Source: Thermoflexus hugenholtzii JAD2 (GTDB lineage: Bacteria; Chloroflexota; Anaerolineae; Thermoflexales; Thermoflexaceae). From it: 64,000 bases of DNA. Positions 26,945-38,336 of this stretch are shown one piece after another. The translations under genes and the position numbers were made by a program. The notes below the pieces were generated by a model. It made no database searches and was not told the DNA's origin. It saw only the letters and a program-made list of their open reading frames with translations. Where the stretch lies: the NCBI RefSeq assembly GCF_900187885.1, contig NZ_FYEK01000075.1, forward strand, positions 62,001-126,000, read 5' to 3'. Each line of letters opens with the position of its first letter. Position 1 is the stretch's first letter.

Positions 26945-29536
26945 TTACAAGACCTCCAGGGGATCCACATCGACCCGCCACTCCGGCGGCAACGGGAAAT
27001 CCCGCAGCCAGGCCACCGGGTCCGGCCCGCGCAGGAGGATATGCCAGCGGTAAAGGCCCCGCAGGCGGCTGAAGTAGCACGGAGCCGGGCCGATCATAGC
27101 CGATGGCGGCGCCCCTTTGGCCATCAGATGATGCCGCAGCGCCTCCCCCAGCCGCTCAGCGGCCTCGCGGGCCCGCTCGGCCTCTGCGTGCCAGTAAAGC
27201 AGCCGGACCAGACGGGCGAAGGGCGGATATCCATGGGCTTTTCGGAAAGCCACCTCGCCCCGGTAGAAACCATCGAGATCGTAGCGGGCGGCCGCGGCGA
27301 CGGCCGGGTGATCCGGTCGATAGGTCTGGAAGATCACCCGCCCGCCGAAGAGTCCCCGTCCCGCCCGGCCGGCCACCTGGATCAGCAGTTGGAAAGTCCG
27401 CTCCGCGGCCCGGAAATCGGGCAGCCCCAGCCCCACATCGGCGAGGATCACCCCGACCAGGGTCACCAGGGGGAGATCCAGCCCTTTGGTGAGGACCTGG
27501 GTGCCGATCAGGACGTCCGCCTCGCCGTCGGCGAAGCGCCGCCAGATCAGGGCGTGCGCGGCGCGGGTGGGGGCCGTGTCCAGATCCCAGCGGAGGACGC
27601 GGGCGGCCGGCCAGCGCCGCCGCACCGCCTCCTCCACGGCCTGGGTGCCGATCCCCATGCCCTTCAGCCGCCGGGAGCCACAGTGCGGACAGCGCGCCAC
27701 GGGCGGCTCCACCGCCCCGCAGTGGTGGCACACCCATCGGGTCGGATGGAGGTGTTCGGCCAGCGGGAGGTCGCATTGGGAACACCGCATCAGGTGCCCG
27801 CAATCCCGGCAGAACACGAAGGGCGCGGCCCCCCGGCGGTTCAGGAACAGGATGGCCTGCTGCCCCCGGCGCAACACCTGATCCAGCGCCCGCTCCAGGG
27901 CCCGGCTGAAGATCCCGGTGTTGCCCGCTTTCAGTTCCTGGCGCATGTCCACCACTTCAACGGGCGGCAGGCCGCTGGTCAGGGCCTCCGCCTCCGTCTC
28001 AACGAAGCCTTCCAGAGAGGCCCCGAAATGGCGGGCCTGGGCGGCCAGGCGCGGGCGATAGCCCAGGAAGCGGCGGGGGAGACGCAGCTCCTCCAGGAGG
28101 CCGTGCTCGGCCTGATAGCGCAGCTCGATGCTGGGGGTGGCTGTGCCCAAGATCACCACCGCCTCCAGGGCGCGGGCCAGAGCCATCGCCGCGTCCACTG
28201 CATGATAGGCCGGGATCCGGTAAGGGATCTCGGGCCGCAGGTCCTGCTTGTAGCTCGGATCGTGGGCTTCGTCGATGACGATCAGCCCCAAATCCGGCAC
28301 CGGCACGAAGAGGGCGGAACGGGTCCCGACCACCACGCGGGCCTGACGGCGTCGGATCCGCTCCCATATGGCTCGCTCCTGGGCCGGGCTCATCCCGCCG
28401 GTCCATACCGCCACCTGACCGGGAAACCGCGCCTCGAAGCGACGGGCGGTTTGGGGGGTGAGGGCCAGCTCCGGCACCAGGATGAGGGCGCCCTTCCCCC
28501 GCCGGAGGGTTTCCGCCACGGCCTGGAGGTAGAGCTCGGTCTTGCCGCTGCCGGTGATCCCGTGGAGCAGGAAGGCATGGAAGCGGCCGACCTTCAACGC
28601 CCGCTCGATGGCCCGCCAGGCCAGGGCCTGATCCGAGGTGAGGGGCGGCGGCTCCTCGGGCACCGGATAGGGATCCGCGGCCTCCCAGATCGGCCGCTCC
28701 ACCGGCTCGATGATCCCCCAGCGGGTCAGCTGGCGCAGGTCCGCGGGCGTGCAGCCGGTTTCCGCTTGCAGCCAGTCCGCCGGGAGCGGACGGCCCGCCT
28801 CCTGCAGCCGCTCCAACAGGCGTCGGCGCCGCGCGACGATCTCCCCCCGCCGCCCCAGCCGGATCCCTCCTTCCCGCAGCGCTTGCAGGATCCCCTCCTC
28901 CTTCAACCGGATCATACGAAGGGTAGGGGGGCGGCCCTCTCGGATCCGCCAGCTCCGCCGGATCCAGCCGCGCTCCAGCAGGCGGCGCAGCGCCCGCTGT
29001 CGCTCGGCCAGGGGGAAATCCCGCAGGATGGCGTGGACCTCGCTGTGGGCGAGGGGGCCTTCCGCCAGGGCGGCCAGCAGGACCTGCTCGGCGAAGGAGA
29101 CGGCCACCGCGTGCTCCAGCCCCCCGCGGGCGCCCTCCGGGGCACACCGCTCGTAGACGGGCTCCCGGCGGGGGATCAGGCCAGCGGGGATCATCAGGCG
29201 CAGGCATTCGCTCAGCGGGGCCAGGTAGGTCCGGCTGAGCCATGCCGCCCACTCCAGGCGCATGGGATCCAGGACCGGCTCCTCGTCGAGCAAACGGATC
29301 ACCCGCCGGCGGGGGCGGACGCCTCGCTCCTCCTCATCCGGCCCGCGCCCTTCCGAGGGCTTCCCCGCGAGGCGGCGCCACACCACACCGGGCTCCGGCC
29401 GCTCGCCCCGACCGAAAGGGACCAGCACCAGATGCCCGGGCCGGAGGTGGCCGTTCAGGCCCTCCGGCTCCTCATACAGGAAAACGCCGCCGGCGTAGGC
29501 GGCGCCGGCGGCCAGCACCGCGATCTCCAGGCTCAT
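26945..29536 (-). CDS. priA: primosomal replication restart helicase PriA
   Basis: 863 residues. An N-terminal 3'-DNA-binding part (1-110), a winged-helix section, Walker A 'GITGSGKTELYLQAVAETL', DEAH box 'IVIDEAHDPSYKQ', and the zinc-binding cysteines 'CRDCGHLMRCSQC' and 'CHHCGAVEPPVARCPHC'. The helicase C domain includes 'GTQVLTKGLDLPLVTLVGV'. It reloads the replisome at collapsed forks. Length is slightly above the usual range because of a longer middle; all motifs intact. Confidence 0.96.
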   Translation of the reverse strand: MSLEIAVLAAGAAYAGGVFLYEEPEGLNGHLRPGHLVLVPFGRGERPEPGVVWRRLAGKPSEGRGPDEEERGVRPRRRVIRLLDEEPVLDPMRLEWAAWLSRTYLAPLSECLRLMIPAGLIPRREPVYERCAPEGARGGLEHAVAVSFAEQVLLAALAEGPLAHSEVHAILRDFPLAERQRALRRLLERGWIRRSWRIREGRPPTLRMIRLKEEGILQALREGGIRLGRRGEIVARRRRLLERLQEAGRPLPADWLQAETGCTPADLRQLTRWGIIEPVERPIWEAADPYPVPEEPPPLTSDQALAWRAIERALKVGRFHAFLLHGITGSGKTELYLQAVAETLRRGKGALILVPELALTPQTARRFEARFPGQVAVWTGGMSPAQERAIWERIRRRQARVVVGTRSALFVPVPDLGLIVIDEAHDPSYKQDLRPEIPYRIPAYHAVDAAMALARALEAVVILGTATPSIELRYQAEHGLLEELRLPRRFLGYRPRLAAQARHFGASLEGFVETEAEALTSGLPPVEVVDMRQELKAGNTGIFSRALERALDQVLRRGQQAILFLNRRGAAPFVFCRDCGHLMRCSQCDLPLAEHLHPTRWVCHHCGAVEPPVARCPHCGSRRLKGMGIGTQAVEEAVRRRWPAARVLRWDLDTAPTRAAHALIWRRFADGEADVLIGTQVLTKGLDLPLVTLVGVILADVGLGLPDFRAAERTFQLLIQVAGRAGRGLFGGRVIFQTYRPDHPAVAAAARYDLDGFYRGEVAFRKAHGYPPFARLVRLLYWHAEAERAREAAERLGEALRHHLMAKGAPPSAMIGPAPCYFSRLRGLYRWHILLRGPDPVAWLRDFPLPPEWRVDVDPLEVL

Positions 29537-29579
29537 CCCTGCTGCTCACGTCGCGCCCGGGACCTTGCCTCCTCACGCT

Positions 29580-31799
<2,220 letters not shown>

Positions 31800-32057
31800 G
31801 GATGAACACCTCCTATGATTGCACTCCACGTTGTGCATCGGCCCAAGGATCACTTTCGGTCGGCGCAGGCTGACCAAGGCTTTCACGCCGATTGAAATCG
31901 GCCTTCATAGGCGCTCCGCGCCAAGCGTCGGCGAAGGTCGACGCGAAGGATGCTTTTCGGCCGGCGTAGGCCGACCGTTGGCCAGAGGGCCCCCTGAGGT
32001 CGAATTCATTCGACGCCCAAGCCCGATCCATCGGTCGAAGGCCTCTTTAGGCTGAAT
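31800..32057. repeat. palindromic repeat cluster between the two hydroxylase genes
   Basis: Holds several short hairpins: 'GGTCGGCGCAGGCTGACC' (31858-31875) and a sister 'CGGCCGGCGTAGGCCGACC' (31958-31976), offset by 101 bp; 'CCGATTGAAATCGG' (31888-31901); 'TCGAATTCATTCGA' (32000-32013). GAATTCATTCG recurs at 32002 and 32054; the second copy supplies the stop codon of the FAD/2Fe-2S gene. Same stem-TTCA/TGAA-stem design as the array at 7.8 kb. Confidence 0.65.
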
Positions 32058-33521
32058 TCATTCGGCATACCGGGCACGCTCTCGGGCCGCCTCCTCCACC
32101 GCCCGGATGATGCTGTAATAGCCGGTGCACCGGCAGAGGTTGCCGGCGAAGGCCTGCTGGATCTCCTCCAGGGTCGGCTGCGGGACTTCCTCGAGCAGGA
32201 CGACCCCGGACATGATAAAGCCTGGGGTGCAGTAGCCACATTGCACGGCTCCCTGGCGGATGAAGGCGGACTGCAGCGGGTGGAGCGACCCCTCCGCGGC
32301 CACGCCCTCTACGGTGATGATCTCCGCCCCGTGAGCCCGAGGCGCCGGCACCAGACACGACATCACCGCCATGCCATCCAGGATCACCGTGCACGCGCCA
32401 CACTCGCCCTCCGCGCAGCCCTCCTTGGTGCCCATCAGATGCAGATCCTCCCGGAGCATCCGCAGGAGGGTCTTATCGGCCGCCCCGTGGACTGCCATCG
32501 TGCGGCCGTTGACGGTGGTGAGGATCGGCTCGGGCCCGTCCTCCCGATGGCGCACCCGTCCATCCCACGTGGCCAGCCCAGGGGGCACCTGGGTCCAGAA
32601 GAGGGAACGCTCCTCGCGCGGCCGCTGGAGCCGCACCGGGCGTTCTGGGAAACCCCGACGTTCAGTTCCGTCCCGTAGCTGGCGCAGGGCCCGCATGGTG
32701 AGCACCCGCACCATCTCTGCGCGGTACCAGGCCGGCCCCCGGATGTCATCGATGGGGCGGGCGGCGGCCTGAGCCAGCTCCCCGGCCCGGGCGATCACCT
32801 CCTCCGTCAGACGCTGGCCCTGCAAGAAGGCCTCCGCCTCCCGTGCTCGGACAATGGTGGGGGCCACCGCTCCCAGGGCGATGCGGGCGCGGGCCACCCG
32901 CTCCCCTTCGAAGGCCACTACCGCTGCCACGCTGACCACCGAGATCGCCTGGGCGCGCCGCAATCCCAGCTTAAGGAACGTCCCCCGTTCGTTCGGCTGT
33001 AACGGCTCAAAGGCGATGTCCACCAGCATCTCATCGGGGGCCATCGCCGTCTTCCGGACGCCCAGGTAGAACTCATCGAACGAGAGGGTGCGCTGGCCCC
33101 GGACACTTCGGAGGGTCACCGTGGCGTCCATGGCCCAGAGGGGCACGATGGTGTCGTTGGCCGGCGAGGCGGTGATCAGGTTGCCGGCCACTGTCCCTCG
33201 GTTCCGGATCTGAGGAGAGCCCACCTCCCAGCAGGCTCGGGCCAGGGGAAAAGCCCGCTCCCGACAAAGGGCCGAGGCCAGGACCTGACTATGGGTGACC
33301 AGCGGGCCCAGATGGATGCGGCCATCCGCTCCGATGGCGATGGTGTCCAGGCCGGGGATGCGGGTGATATCGATGAGGACCTCTACGCCCGGGCGTTGCC
33401 GACGCTCCAGCTCCAGGATCAGATCTGTGCCTCCGGCGATGATCCGCGCCCGGCTCCCGTGCTCGGCCAGCAGGCCCAGGGCTTCCTCCGTAGACGTCGG
33501 GGTGTAGTAGGCTTTCCACAT
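32058..33521 (-). CDS. fused FAD-binding and [2Fe-2S] subunit of molybdenum hydroxylase
   Basis: 487 residues from 33521. Residues 1-~290 are the FAD subunit (CoxM type: '[20 protein letters not shown]', '[20 protein letters not shown]'). After a ~40-residue linker, ~330-487 is the [2Fe-2S] subunit (CoxS type: '[15 protein letters not shown]', '[13 protein letters not shown]', '[15 protein letters not shown]'). All eight cluster cysteines are visible. In three-subunit enzymes these are separate; in eukaryote-type xanthine dehydrogenase the order is 2Fe-2S then FAD, so the FAD-first fusion is unusual. Electrons from the Mo site go through 2Fe-2S to FAD. The C-terminal 'AE' and stop come from a repeat. 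Confidence 0.92.
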   Translation of the reverse strand: MWKAYYTPTSTEEALGLLAEHGSRARIIAGGTDLILELERRQRPGVEVLIDITRIPGLDTIAIGADGRIHLGPLVTHSQVLASALCRERAFPLARACWEVGSPQIRNRGTVAGNLITASPANDTIVPLWAMDATVTLRSVRGQRTLSFDEFYLGVRKTAMAPDEMLVDIAFEPLQPNERGTFLKLGLRRAQAISVVSVAAVVAFEGERVARARIALGAVAPTIVRAREAEAFLQGQRLTEEVIARAGELAQAAARPIDDIRGPAWYRAEMVRVLTMRALRQLRDGTERRGFPERPVRLQRPREERSLFWTQVPPGLATWDGRVRHREDGPEPILTTVNGRTMAVHGAADKTLLRMLREDLHLMGTKEGCAEGECGACTVILDGMAVMSCLVPAPRAHGAEIITVEGVAAEGSLHPLQSAFIRQGAVQCGYCTPGFIMSGVVLLEEVPQPTLEEIQQAFAGNLCRCTGYYSIIRAVEEAARERARYAE

Positions 33522-33654
33522 GGGGTTTCCCCTCCTTGGGCTGCGCCTTGCCCTCCTTACTAAGTTTAACCCATGCGAACTCCCGGCTCTGGTTCGGAGA
33601 GGGTCGGGACCTTCCGGATTTTCTGGGCAGGTGATCCCTTTCGGCCACGGGATA

Positions 33655-33684
33655 TGTAGGGCAACTGCTCGCAGTTGCCCTACA
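33655..33684. repeat. perfect palindrome with GTAGGG/CCCTAC ends
   Basis: TGTAGGGCAACTGC, two bases, then the exact complement: a 14-bp stem with a 2-base loop. It lies 78 bp before coaE. Same end sequence and design as the palindrome at 38192-38220, so a dispersed element is likely. It could also end antisense or upstream transcripts. Confidence 0.7.
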
Positions 33685-33761
33685 TGCGGAAACACTGGAA
33701 AGCCCTGGAAGAGGGTTGGGGAGCCTTCCATACAGCAGGAGACTCGCTTATCATAGAGAAT

Positions 33762-34391
33762 ATGGGGAAGCGTCCGCTCTGGATCGGCCTCACGGGGAAC
33801 ATCGCCTGCGGGAAGAGCACGGTGGCCCGCATGCTGGCGGAGATGGGGGCTTATGTCATTGACGCCGACGCCATCGCCCACGAGGTGATCCGCAAGGGCA
33901 CCCCCGCCTACGAGGCCATCCTGCGCCGGTTCGGGCCGGGGATCCTAAGGGCGGATGGAGAGATCGACCGCCGGCGTCTGGGGGAGATCGTCTTCCGCGA
34001 TCCGGCGGCGCTGCGGGATCTGGAGGCCATCGTCCACCCGGCGGTGCTCGCGGAGATCCAGCAGCGCATCCTCGCCTGCCCGGATGCCCCGGCCATCGTC
34101 ATCGAGGCCATCAAGTTGATCGAGTCCGGGTTCGCCCGGGCCTGCGACAGCCTGTGGGTGGTCACCTGCCCGGAGCCCGAGCAGGTCCGCCGGCTTATGG
34201 AGGATCGGGGGCTCACCGAGGAAGAAGCCCGGATGCGGATCCGGGCCCAGCCCCCTCAGGAAGAAAAGGTCCGTCAGGCCGACGTGGTCATCGACAACAG
34301 CGGGGACCTGGAGGCCACGCGCCGGCAGGTGGAGGCCGCATGGCGGCGATGGGTGCAGGAGCGGTCATCCGCTCCGGAGGAGGCCTCCTGA
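33762..34391 (+). CDS. coaE: dephospho-CoA kinase
   Basis: 209 residues. P-loop '[12 protein letters not shown]' (9-20), '[20 protein letters not shown]', '[11 protein letters not shown]' and 'LEAIVHPAV' are all classic CoaE elements. It phosphorylates the 3'-OH of dephospho-CoA, the last step of coenzyme A synthesis. The start 33762 is chosen by homology; the frame runs 29 codons further upstream. TATCAT lies only 7 bp before this ATG with no ribosome site, so a leaderless or near-leaderless transcript is possible. Confidence 0.95.
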   Translation: MGKRPLWIGLTGNIACGKSTVARMLAEMGAYVIDADAIAHEVIRKGTPAYEAILRRFGPGILRADGEIDRRRLGEIVFRDPAALRDLEAIVHPAVLAEIQQRILACPDAPAIVIEAIKLIESGFARACDSLWVVTCPEPEQVRRLMEDRGLTEEEARMRIRAQPPQEEKVRQADVVIDNSGDLEATRRQVEAAWRRWVQERSSAPEEAS

Positions 34392-34422
34392 AGGCGGGAT
34401 TCTACGCCGGAGGAGAGGGACG

Positions 34423-34917
34423 ATGAAGGTCACGATCCGTCGGGCTCGGCCGGCGGATGTGGACGAGATCTGCGAGCTGGTCCGCCGGGCCACCCGGGGG
34501 CGCTTGATGCCCTCCCGGGACGAGGTGTTCGACCGGATGGCGGAGCGGGGGATGCTGCTGGCCTTCAGCCCGGCGCGCGAGCTGGTCGGGCTGATCAGCT
34601 GGCGGGTGGAGAACTTGGTGGCCCGCATCCTGGACTTCCTGGTCCATCCCCTCGACCTGCGGCCCACGGTGGGGCGCCAGCTGGTGGAGGCCGTCGAGGA
34701 GGAAGCCCGCCGTCTGGAATGCGAGGCCTGCGTCCTCTATGTCTCCCCCGAGATGTCCTCCGAGGCCCTTGCCTTTTACATCGGGCTGGGGTATACCCGC
34801 TGGCCGGAGGAGAGCCTGTCGGAGCCGTGGCGCGAGGCGGCGCACGAATTCGACGCCTTCGGGCGCGTGGCCCTCATCAAGCAGATCCGCGCCGAACGGG
34901 TGACCCGCCCCATCTGA
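34423..34917 (+). CDS. GNAT-family N-acetyltransferase
   Basis: 164 residues, 31 bp after coaE, ribosome site GGAGGAGAGGG. N-terminal 'VTIRRARPADVDEICELVRR' is the usual GNAT opening, and 'EALAFYIGLGYTRWPEES' is the last helix-strand of the fold. The acetyl-CoA loop is degenerate ('LVHPLDLRPTVGRQLVEAVE'). The acceptor is unknown. Probably an operon with coaE and the next small membrane protein. Confidence 0.8.
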   Translation: MKVTIRRARPADVDEICELVRRATRGRLMPSRDEVFDRMAERGMLLAFSPARELVGLISWRVENLVARILDFLVHPLDLRPTVGRQLVEAVEEEARRLECEACVLYVSPEMSSEALAFYIGLGYTRWPEESLSEPWREAAHEFDAFGRVALIKQIRAERVTRPI

Positions 34918-34964
34918 GGGGTTGCATATCCCCAGGAGAATCCCGACAGAGGAGGTAGGATCCG

Positions 34965-35207
34965 ATGTGGGCGACGATCCGAGGGTTCGTGGAGCGACAT
35001 CCACGCCTGACCGCATGGATCGCCTTGGCCATCGGGATGGTGGCCATCCTGCTCTGGTCGGCCCGAGATGTGGGGCTCACCCCCTCCCAGATGCTGGCCC
35101 TTGTGGTGGCCACCATCATCTTGGCCGGCCTGTGCGTGTGGATCATCAGCTGGGAGGACGAGGAGGAAGAGGCTGGATCTGAGGCGCAGCCCTCGAAGAA
35201 AGCGTGA
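34965..35207 (+). CDS. small two-TM membrane protein
   Basis: 80 residues, GAGGTAGG upstream. Two TM segments ('AWIALAIGMVAILLWSA' and 'MLALVVATIILAGLCVWIIS') and an acidic tail ('WEDEEEEAGSEAQPSKKA'). Small proteins of this type are frequent in Chloroflexota; function unknown. Confidence 0.7.
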   Translation: MWATIRGFVERHPRLTAWIALAIGMVAILLWSARDVGLTPSQMLALVVATIILAGLCVWIISWEDEEEEAGSEAQPSKKA

Positions 35208-35318
35208 GATCCCGGCGGAACGGCGTTATCCCCTCGGGCGGTGCCGCTCTCCCCTCTCCGGAGCCTGCGCGCCGGGCGGTGAGCCCTTCGGGGAGCCCTT
35301 CGCATCGATGGAGGAACC

Positions 35319-35690
35319 ATGGAGCTCCTGGAGGCGCTGAAAGAGATCCGATCCTCTCAAGGGCTGCTGAGCTGGCTGGATGTCTTCAATGCCTGGGCGC
35401 AGGCGCGAGCGGCCGGGCCGGAGGGCCCCTTCGTTCAGGCCACAGCGGAGGCGGCCTTAAGCCACTTGGAGGAAACTCAGCCTCAGCCCTCCGATGAGGC
35501 GATGCGGTTGCTGGCCCGAGCCATCCTGGGCTGGTGGTCCTTGGCAGTGGACGCGCTGGGCGGGAGCGCGGAAGCCCAGGGCCTGCGCGTTCGGGCCCTG
35601 ACCCTGGCCCGCCAGCTGGATGAGGTCACCGAGCGGCGTTGGGCTCTGTCCGCCTGGCTGGAGCGCCACGCCCCTCAGAAAGAGGAGTAA
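35319..35690 (+). CDS. hypothetical helical protein
   Basis: 123 residues with ATG 35319 after 'GGAGGAACC'. Predominantly helical, with no signal or TM segment: 'LLSWLDVFNAWAQARAAG', 'EAMRLLARAILGWWSLAVDA', 'LTLARQLDEVTERRWALSAW'. No family recognised; a soluble protein is expected. Confidence 0.6.
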   Translation: MELLEALKEIRSSQGLLSWLDVFNAWAQARAAGPEGPFVQATAEAALSHLEETQPQPSDEAMRLLARAILGWWSLAVDALGGSAEAQGLRVRALTLARQLDEVTERRWALSAWLERHAPQKEE

Positions 35691-36449
35691 ACCGCCCCCG
35701 GATTCCCGGGGACGGGAGGCTCGTTGCCCAAACAAAAACCCCGCCATGCCGTGGGCCGCCGGGCTGATGCACCCGCTCGCTCAGGTGGGAGCCTCCTGCC
35801 GGTTGCCGCCTTGACGTGCCCCGCGCGCAGGCCGTCTAACGCGTCCCCGGTCCAGAGTCCGGCCCCCTTCCTTTCAGGTGTTGGCGCCAGCCGCTGCACA
35901 CAGCCGCACGCACATGGCCGGGCTACCTCTATTTTAGGTCAGGATCGCCCAAATGCGCAAGCCCCCAGGGCTTTCGGCTTTCCTGGGGCTCAGACCTCAG
36001 TGGGGACAGGGGGAGAGGGAAGAGGAGGGCGTAGAAGGCGGCCCGCGCCGCGCCCGCGGGGGCCCGCCCCTCCCGCCTCAAAACCGACCCCTTCCGCTTC
36101 AGCGAGACAAACAAACCGGACTCCTACACTCATCTCCCCTTCCACTTCTATCCCCGGCAGCCCATCCAGAAAATCCCTCCGTTGCGCTCCCACCCGCAGC
36201 CCACAGGATGGGACGCGGGTGCAGGGGAGCAATGCGTCTTGGGACGGGATGATTCCGGGTGGATGGGAGTGTGGGGTTTGGGTTCAATTGGAAGAGTGTG
36301 AATTCGTTGCCGAAAGCGTTCACGCGGAGCGGGCAGCTCTGCCGTTGAGGGAACGGTGGCCAGATGTGGGAGTGGCGTTGAGAGGCACCGCCCCCCTGAT
36401 TTCAGGCACCATCGGGGCTCCCCGCCTTCCTCAAATAGAGGAGAAGCCA
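35691..36449. other. long non-coding region upstream of dnaN, possible minus-strand RNA
   Basis: About 850 bp separate the last gene from dnaN. On the minus strand a TAAAAT box (about 35933-35938) is followed by roughly 200 nt of strongly GC-paired sequence, ending near 35725-35733 in a T-rich stretch (TTTTTGTTT). That looks like a structured RNA with a terminator. A separate hairpin (AGCCCC(C)AGG / CCTGGGGCT, about 35964-35993) lies upstream. Signatures of RNase P, tmRNA and SRP RNA were looked for and not seen. No DnaA-box cluster was seen. The RNA is a hypothesis. Confidence 0.3.
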
Positions 36450-36477
36450 TTGCTTGCTTGTCCTTCTCGGCTATAAT
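36450..36477 (+). promoter_or_regulatory. promoter of dnaN
   Basis: TTGCTT (36450-36455) and a perfect TATAAT (36472-36477) spaced by 16 bp. The expected start, near 36484, is right at an in-frame ATG (36486), so a leaderless longer form of DnaN is conceivable. Confidence 0.6.
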
Positions 36478-36536
36478 CGAAACAGATGTTCTTCCGCAAC
36501 TTGACCGTGGATCCACTCGCGCGGAGGATCTCCTTC

Positions 36537-37694
36537 ATGAACGTGACCATCGCCCAGTCAGCGTTTGAGCGTGCCCTGTCGGTGGCGGGCCGGGCGGTTC
36601 CTTCCCGGGCCACTTTGCCAACCCTCACGCACGTGCTGTTGCAGGCCGAGCCCGGGCGGTTGAAAGTCGCCGGCACGGATCTCAATCTGGCTATCATTAC
36701 ATGGGAAGAGGCGCTCGTCTCCGAGCCCGGCGGCATCACGGTCCCGGCGAAGCCCCTCGCAGAGTTCATCGGAGCTCTTCCGGACGAGCCGATCCATCTC
36801 CAAGTGGACCGGGAGACATGGACCCTCCAAATCGTGTGCGGAGCCTATGAGACGGCGATGAAGGGGCTGGATCCGGAGGAGTATCCGATCCTCCCGGAGC
36901 TGGAGGGAGACGGCTTCGCCCTGGACCCGGAGGATTTCCGACTGGCGATCGATCAGGTGACCTTCGCCGCGGCGACGGACGAGACCCGACCGATCCTGAC
37001 CGGGGTTCTGATCCGCCGGGAGGAAGGGCGACCGGCCGGGCAGCCCGCGGGGGTGGCGACCTTCCTCACTATGGCGGCTGCCGATGGCTACCGGCTCTCC
37101 GTCAAGACCCTCCCGGCCCTGCGGGCGCCTGAGGGCGCCTTCTCGGTGATCGTCCCAGCGAGCGCCCTCGAGGAGGTGGGCCGGCTGCTGAAGGGAGAGA
37201 CGGAGCCGGTGTCCATGATGGCGCTACGGGGGCGCAATCAGGTGGGCTTCCGGCTCCGCCGGGTGGCGGTGCTCTCCCAGCTCATCGAAGGCCAGTTCCC
37301 GGACTTCCAGGCCATCATCCCGAAGCGCTGGGAGACCCGGATGGAGGCCCCCCGGGATGCGTTGCTGAAAGCGTGCAAGGCCCTCAGCGTGTTCGCCCGG
37401 GAGACCTCGAACGCGGTCCGGCTGGTCCTCACGCCGGGGGAGGAGGGACGCCCGGGACAAGTCCTGTTGCAATCCCGATCCCCTGAGAAAGGGGAGACGA
37501 AGGTGTCCATCGACGCCTTGGTGGAGGGCAACCGGCTGGAGATCGCCTTCAACGTCCGCTTCCTGATGGATGTGCTGGAGGCCATCGAGGACGACCGGGT
37601 GGCCTTCGAGATGACCACCCCGCAATCGCCGGTGAAGGTGCTCCCGGTCAGCGATCCTTCCTTCGTTCACGTGGTGATGCCGATGTTCCTGTGA
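36537..37694 (+). CDS. dnaN: DNA polymerase III beta sliding clamp
   Basis: 385 residues from ATG 36537, which follows GGAGGATCTCC and gives the usual opening 'MNVTIAQSAFERALSVAGRA'. Three clamp domains are visible; 'THVLLQAEPGRLKVAGTDLN', 'KPLAEFIGALP', 'TMAAADGYRLSVKTL' and the ending 'VHVVMPMFL' are typical. The clamp tethers polymerase to DNA. An ATG at 36486 would add 17 residues. dnaA is not adjacent. ssb follows 29 bp later, so the pair probably shares the TATAAT promoter. Confidence 0.95.
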   Translation: MNVTIAQSAFERALSVAGRAVPSRATLPTLTHVLLQAEPGRLKVAGTDLNLAIITWEEALVSEPGGITVPAKPLAEFIGALPDEPIHLQVDRETWTLQIVCGAYETAMKGLDPEEYPILPELEGDGFALDPEDFRLAIDQVTFAAATDETRPILTGVLIRREEGRPAGQPAGVATFLTMAAADGYRLSVKTLPALRAPEGAFSVIVPASALEEVGRLLKGETEPVSMMALRGRNQVGFRLRRVAVLSQLIEGQFPDFQAIIPKRWETRMEAPRDALLKACKALSVFARETSNAVRLVLTPGEEGRPGQVLLQSRSPEKGETKVSIDALVEGNRLEIAFNVRFLMDVLEAIEDDRVAFEMTTPQSPVKVLPVSDPSFVHVVMPMFL

Positions 37695-37723
37695 GGAAAG
37701 CCTGCGGTAAGGAGGGTGAAACG

Positions 37724-38155
37724 ATGTATCACAAGCTGATCATCGCCGGGCATCTGGGAACGGACCCCGAGATGCGCTACACGCCGGAGGGAACGCCCGT
37801 GACCTCGTTCCGGATGGCCAGCAACATCCGCTATCGAGACGCCAGCGGGGAGCAGCGGGAGGAGACGATCTGGTTCCGGGTGTCGGTCTTCGGGCGGCAG
37901 GCGGAGATCGCCAATCAATACCTGCAGAAGGGGCGCCCGGTGCTGGTGGAGGGCCGCCTGCGGCCGGACCCACAGACCGGGAACCCACGGATCTTCCGGC
38001 GCTCCGATGGGACGGCAGGGGCGGTCTACGAGGTGCGGGCGGACCGCATCGTGTTCATCGGGCCGCGGCCGGCGGAAGCGCCGCCGGCGGTGGAGGCCGA
38101 GGAGCCGGTCCTGGAGGAGCCCGGCTCGATTGAGGAGGAGGAGATCCCATTCTAA
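37724..38155 (+). CDS. ssb: single-stranded DNA-binding protein
   Basis: 143 residues after a strong ribosome site (AAGGAGGGTG). OB-fold marks: 'KLIIAGHLGTDPEMRYTPEG', 'FRMASNIRYRD', 'IWFRVSVFGRQAEIANQYLQ', 'KGRPVLVEGRL'. The C-terminal tail is acidic and ends 'EEEEIPF', the partner-binding tip. It coats single-stranded DNA in replication and repair. Confidence 0.94.
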   Translation: MYHKLIIAGHLGTDPEMRYTPEGTPVTSFRMASNIRYRDASGEQREETIWFRVSVFGRQAEIANQYLQKGRPVLVEGRLRPDPQTGNPRIFRRSDGTAGAVYEVRADRIVFIGPRPAEAPPAVEAEEPVLEEPGSIEEEEIPF

Positions 38156-38191
38156 TCGGAGCGGGGAGAACGCAGGCCGGGCGGCCCGGGA

Positions 38192-38220
38192 GTAGGGGCG
38201 CAGCGTCGCTGCGCCCCTAT
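38192..38220. repeat. palindrome with GTAGGGG/CCCCTAT ends after ssb
   Basis: GTAGGGGCGCAGC, three bases, then GCTGCGCCCCTAT: a 13-bp stem with one G-T pair. It lies 36 bp after the ssb stop and has no T run. Same design as 33655-33684. It may serve as 3' structure for the dnaN-ssb transcript. Confidence 0.65.
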
Positions 38221-38336
38221 GGCTCTACAGATCCTTCATGGGACACCTCTGCGGATGCCCGGTCTAGATGAAACAGGAAGCAGCCGGTCAGACCTGCCCG
38301 GCCTGCGAACTCGTACGCTTCCAATGGAGCGCGTCG

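Noticed and set aside
35720-35940. RNase P RNA, tmRNA or SRP RNA in the dnaN upstream region
   Set aside because: Their conserved core motifs were looked for on both strands and not found.
35691-36485. Chromosomal origin next to dnaN
   Set aside because: No dnaA neighbour and no cluster of DnaA boxes or AT-rich unwinding element; the region is mostly GC-rich.
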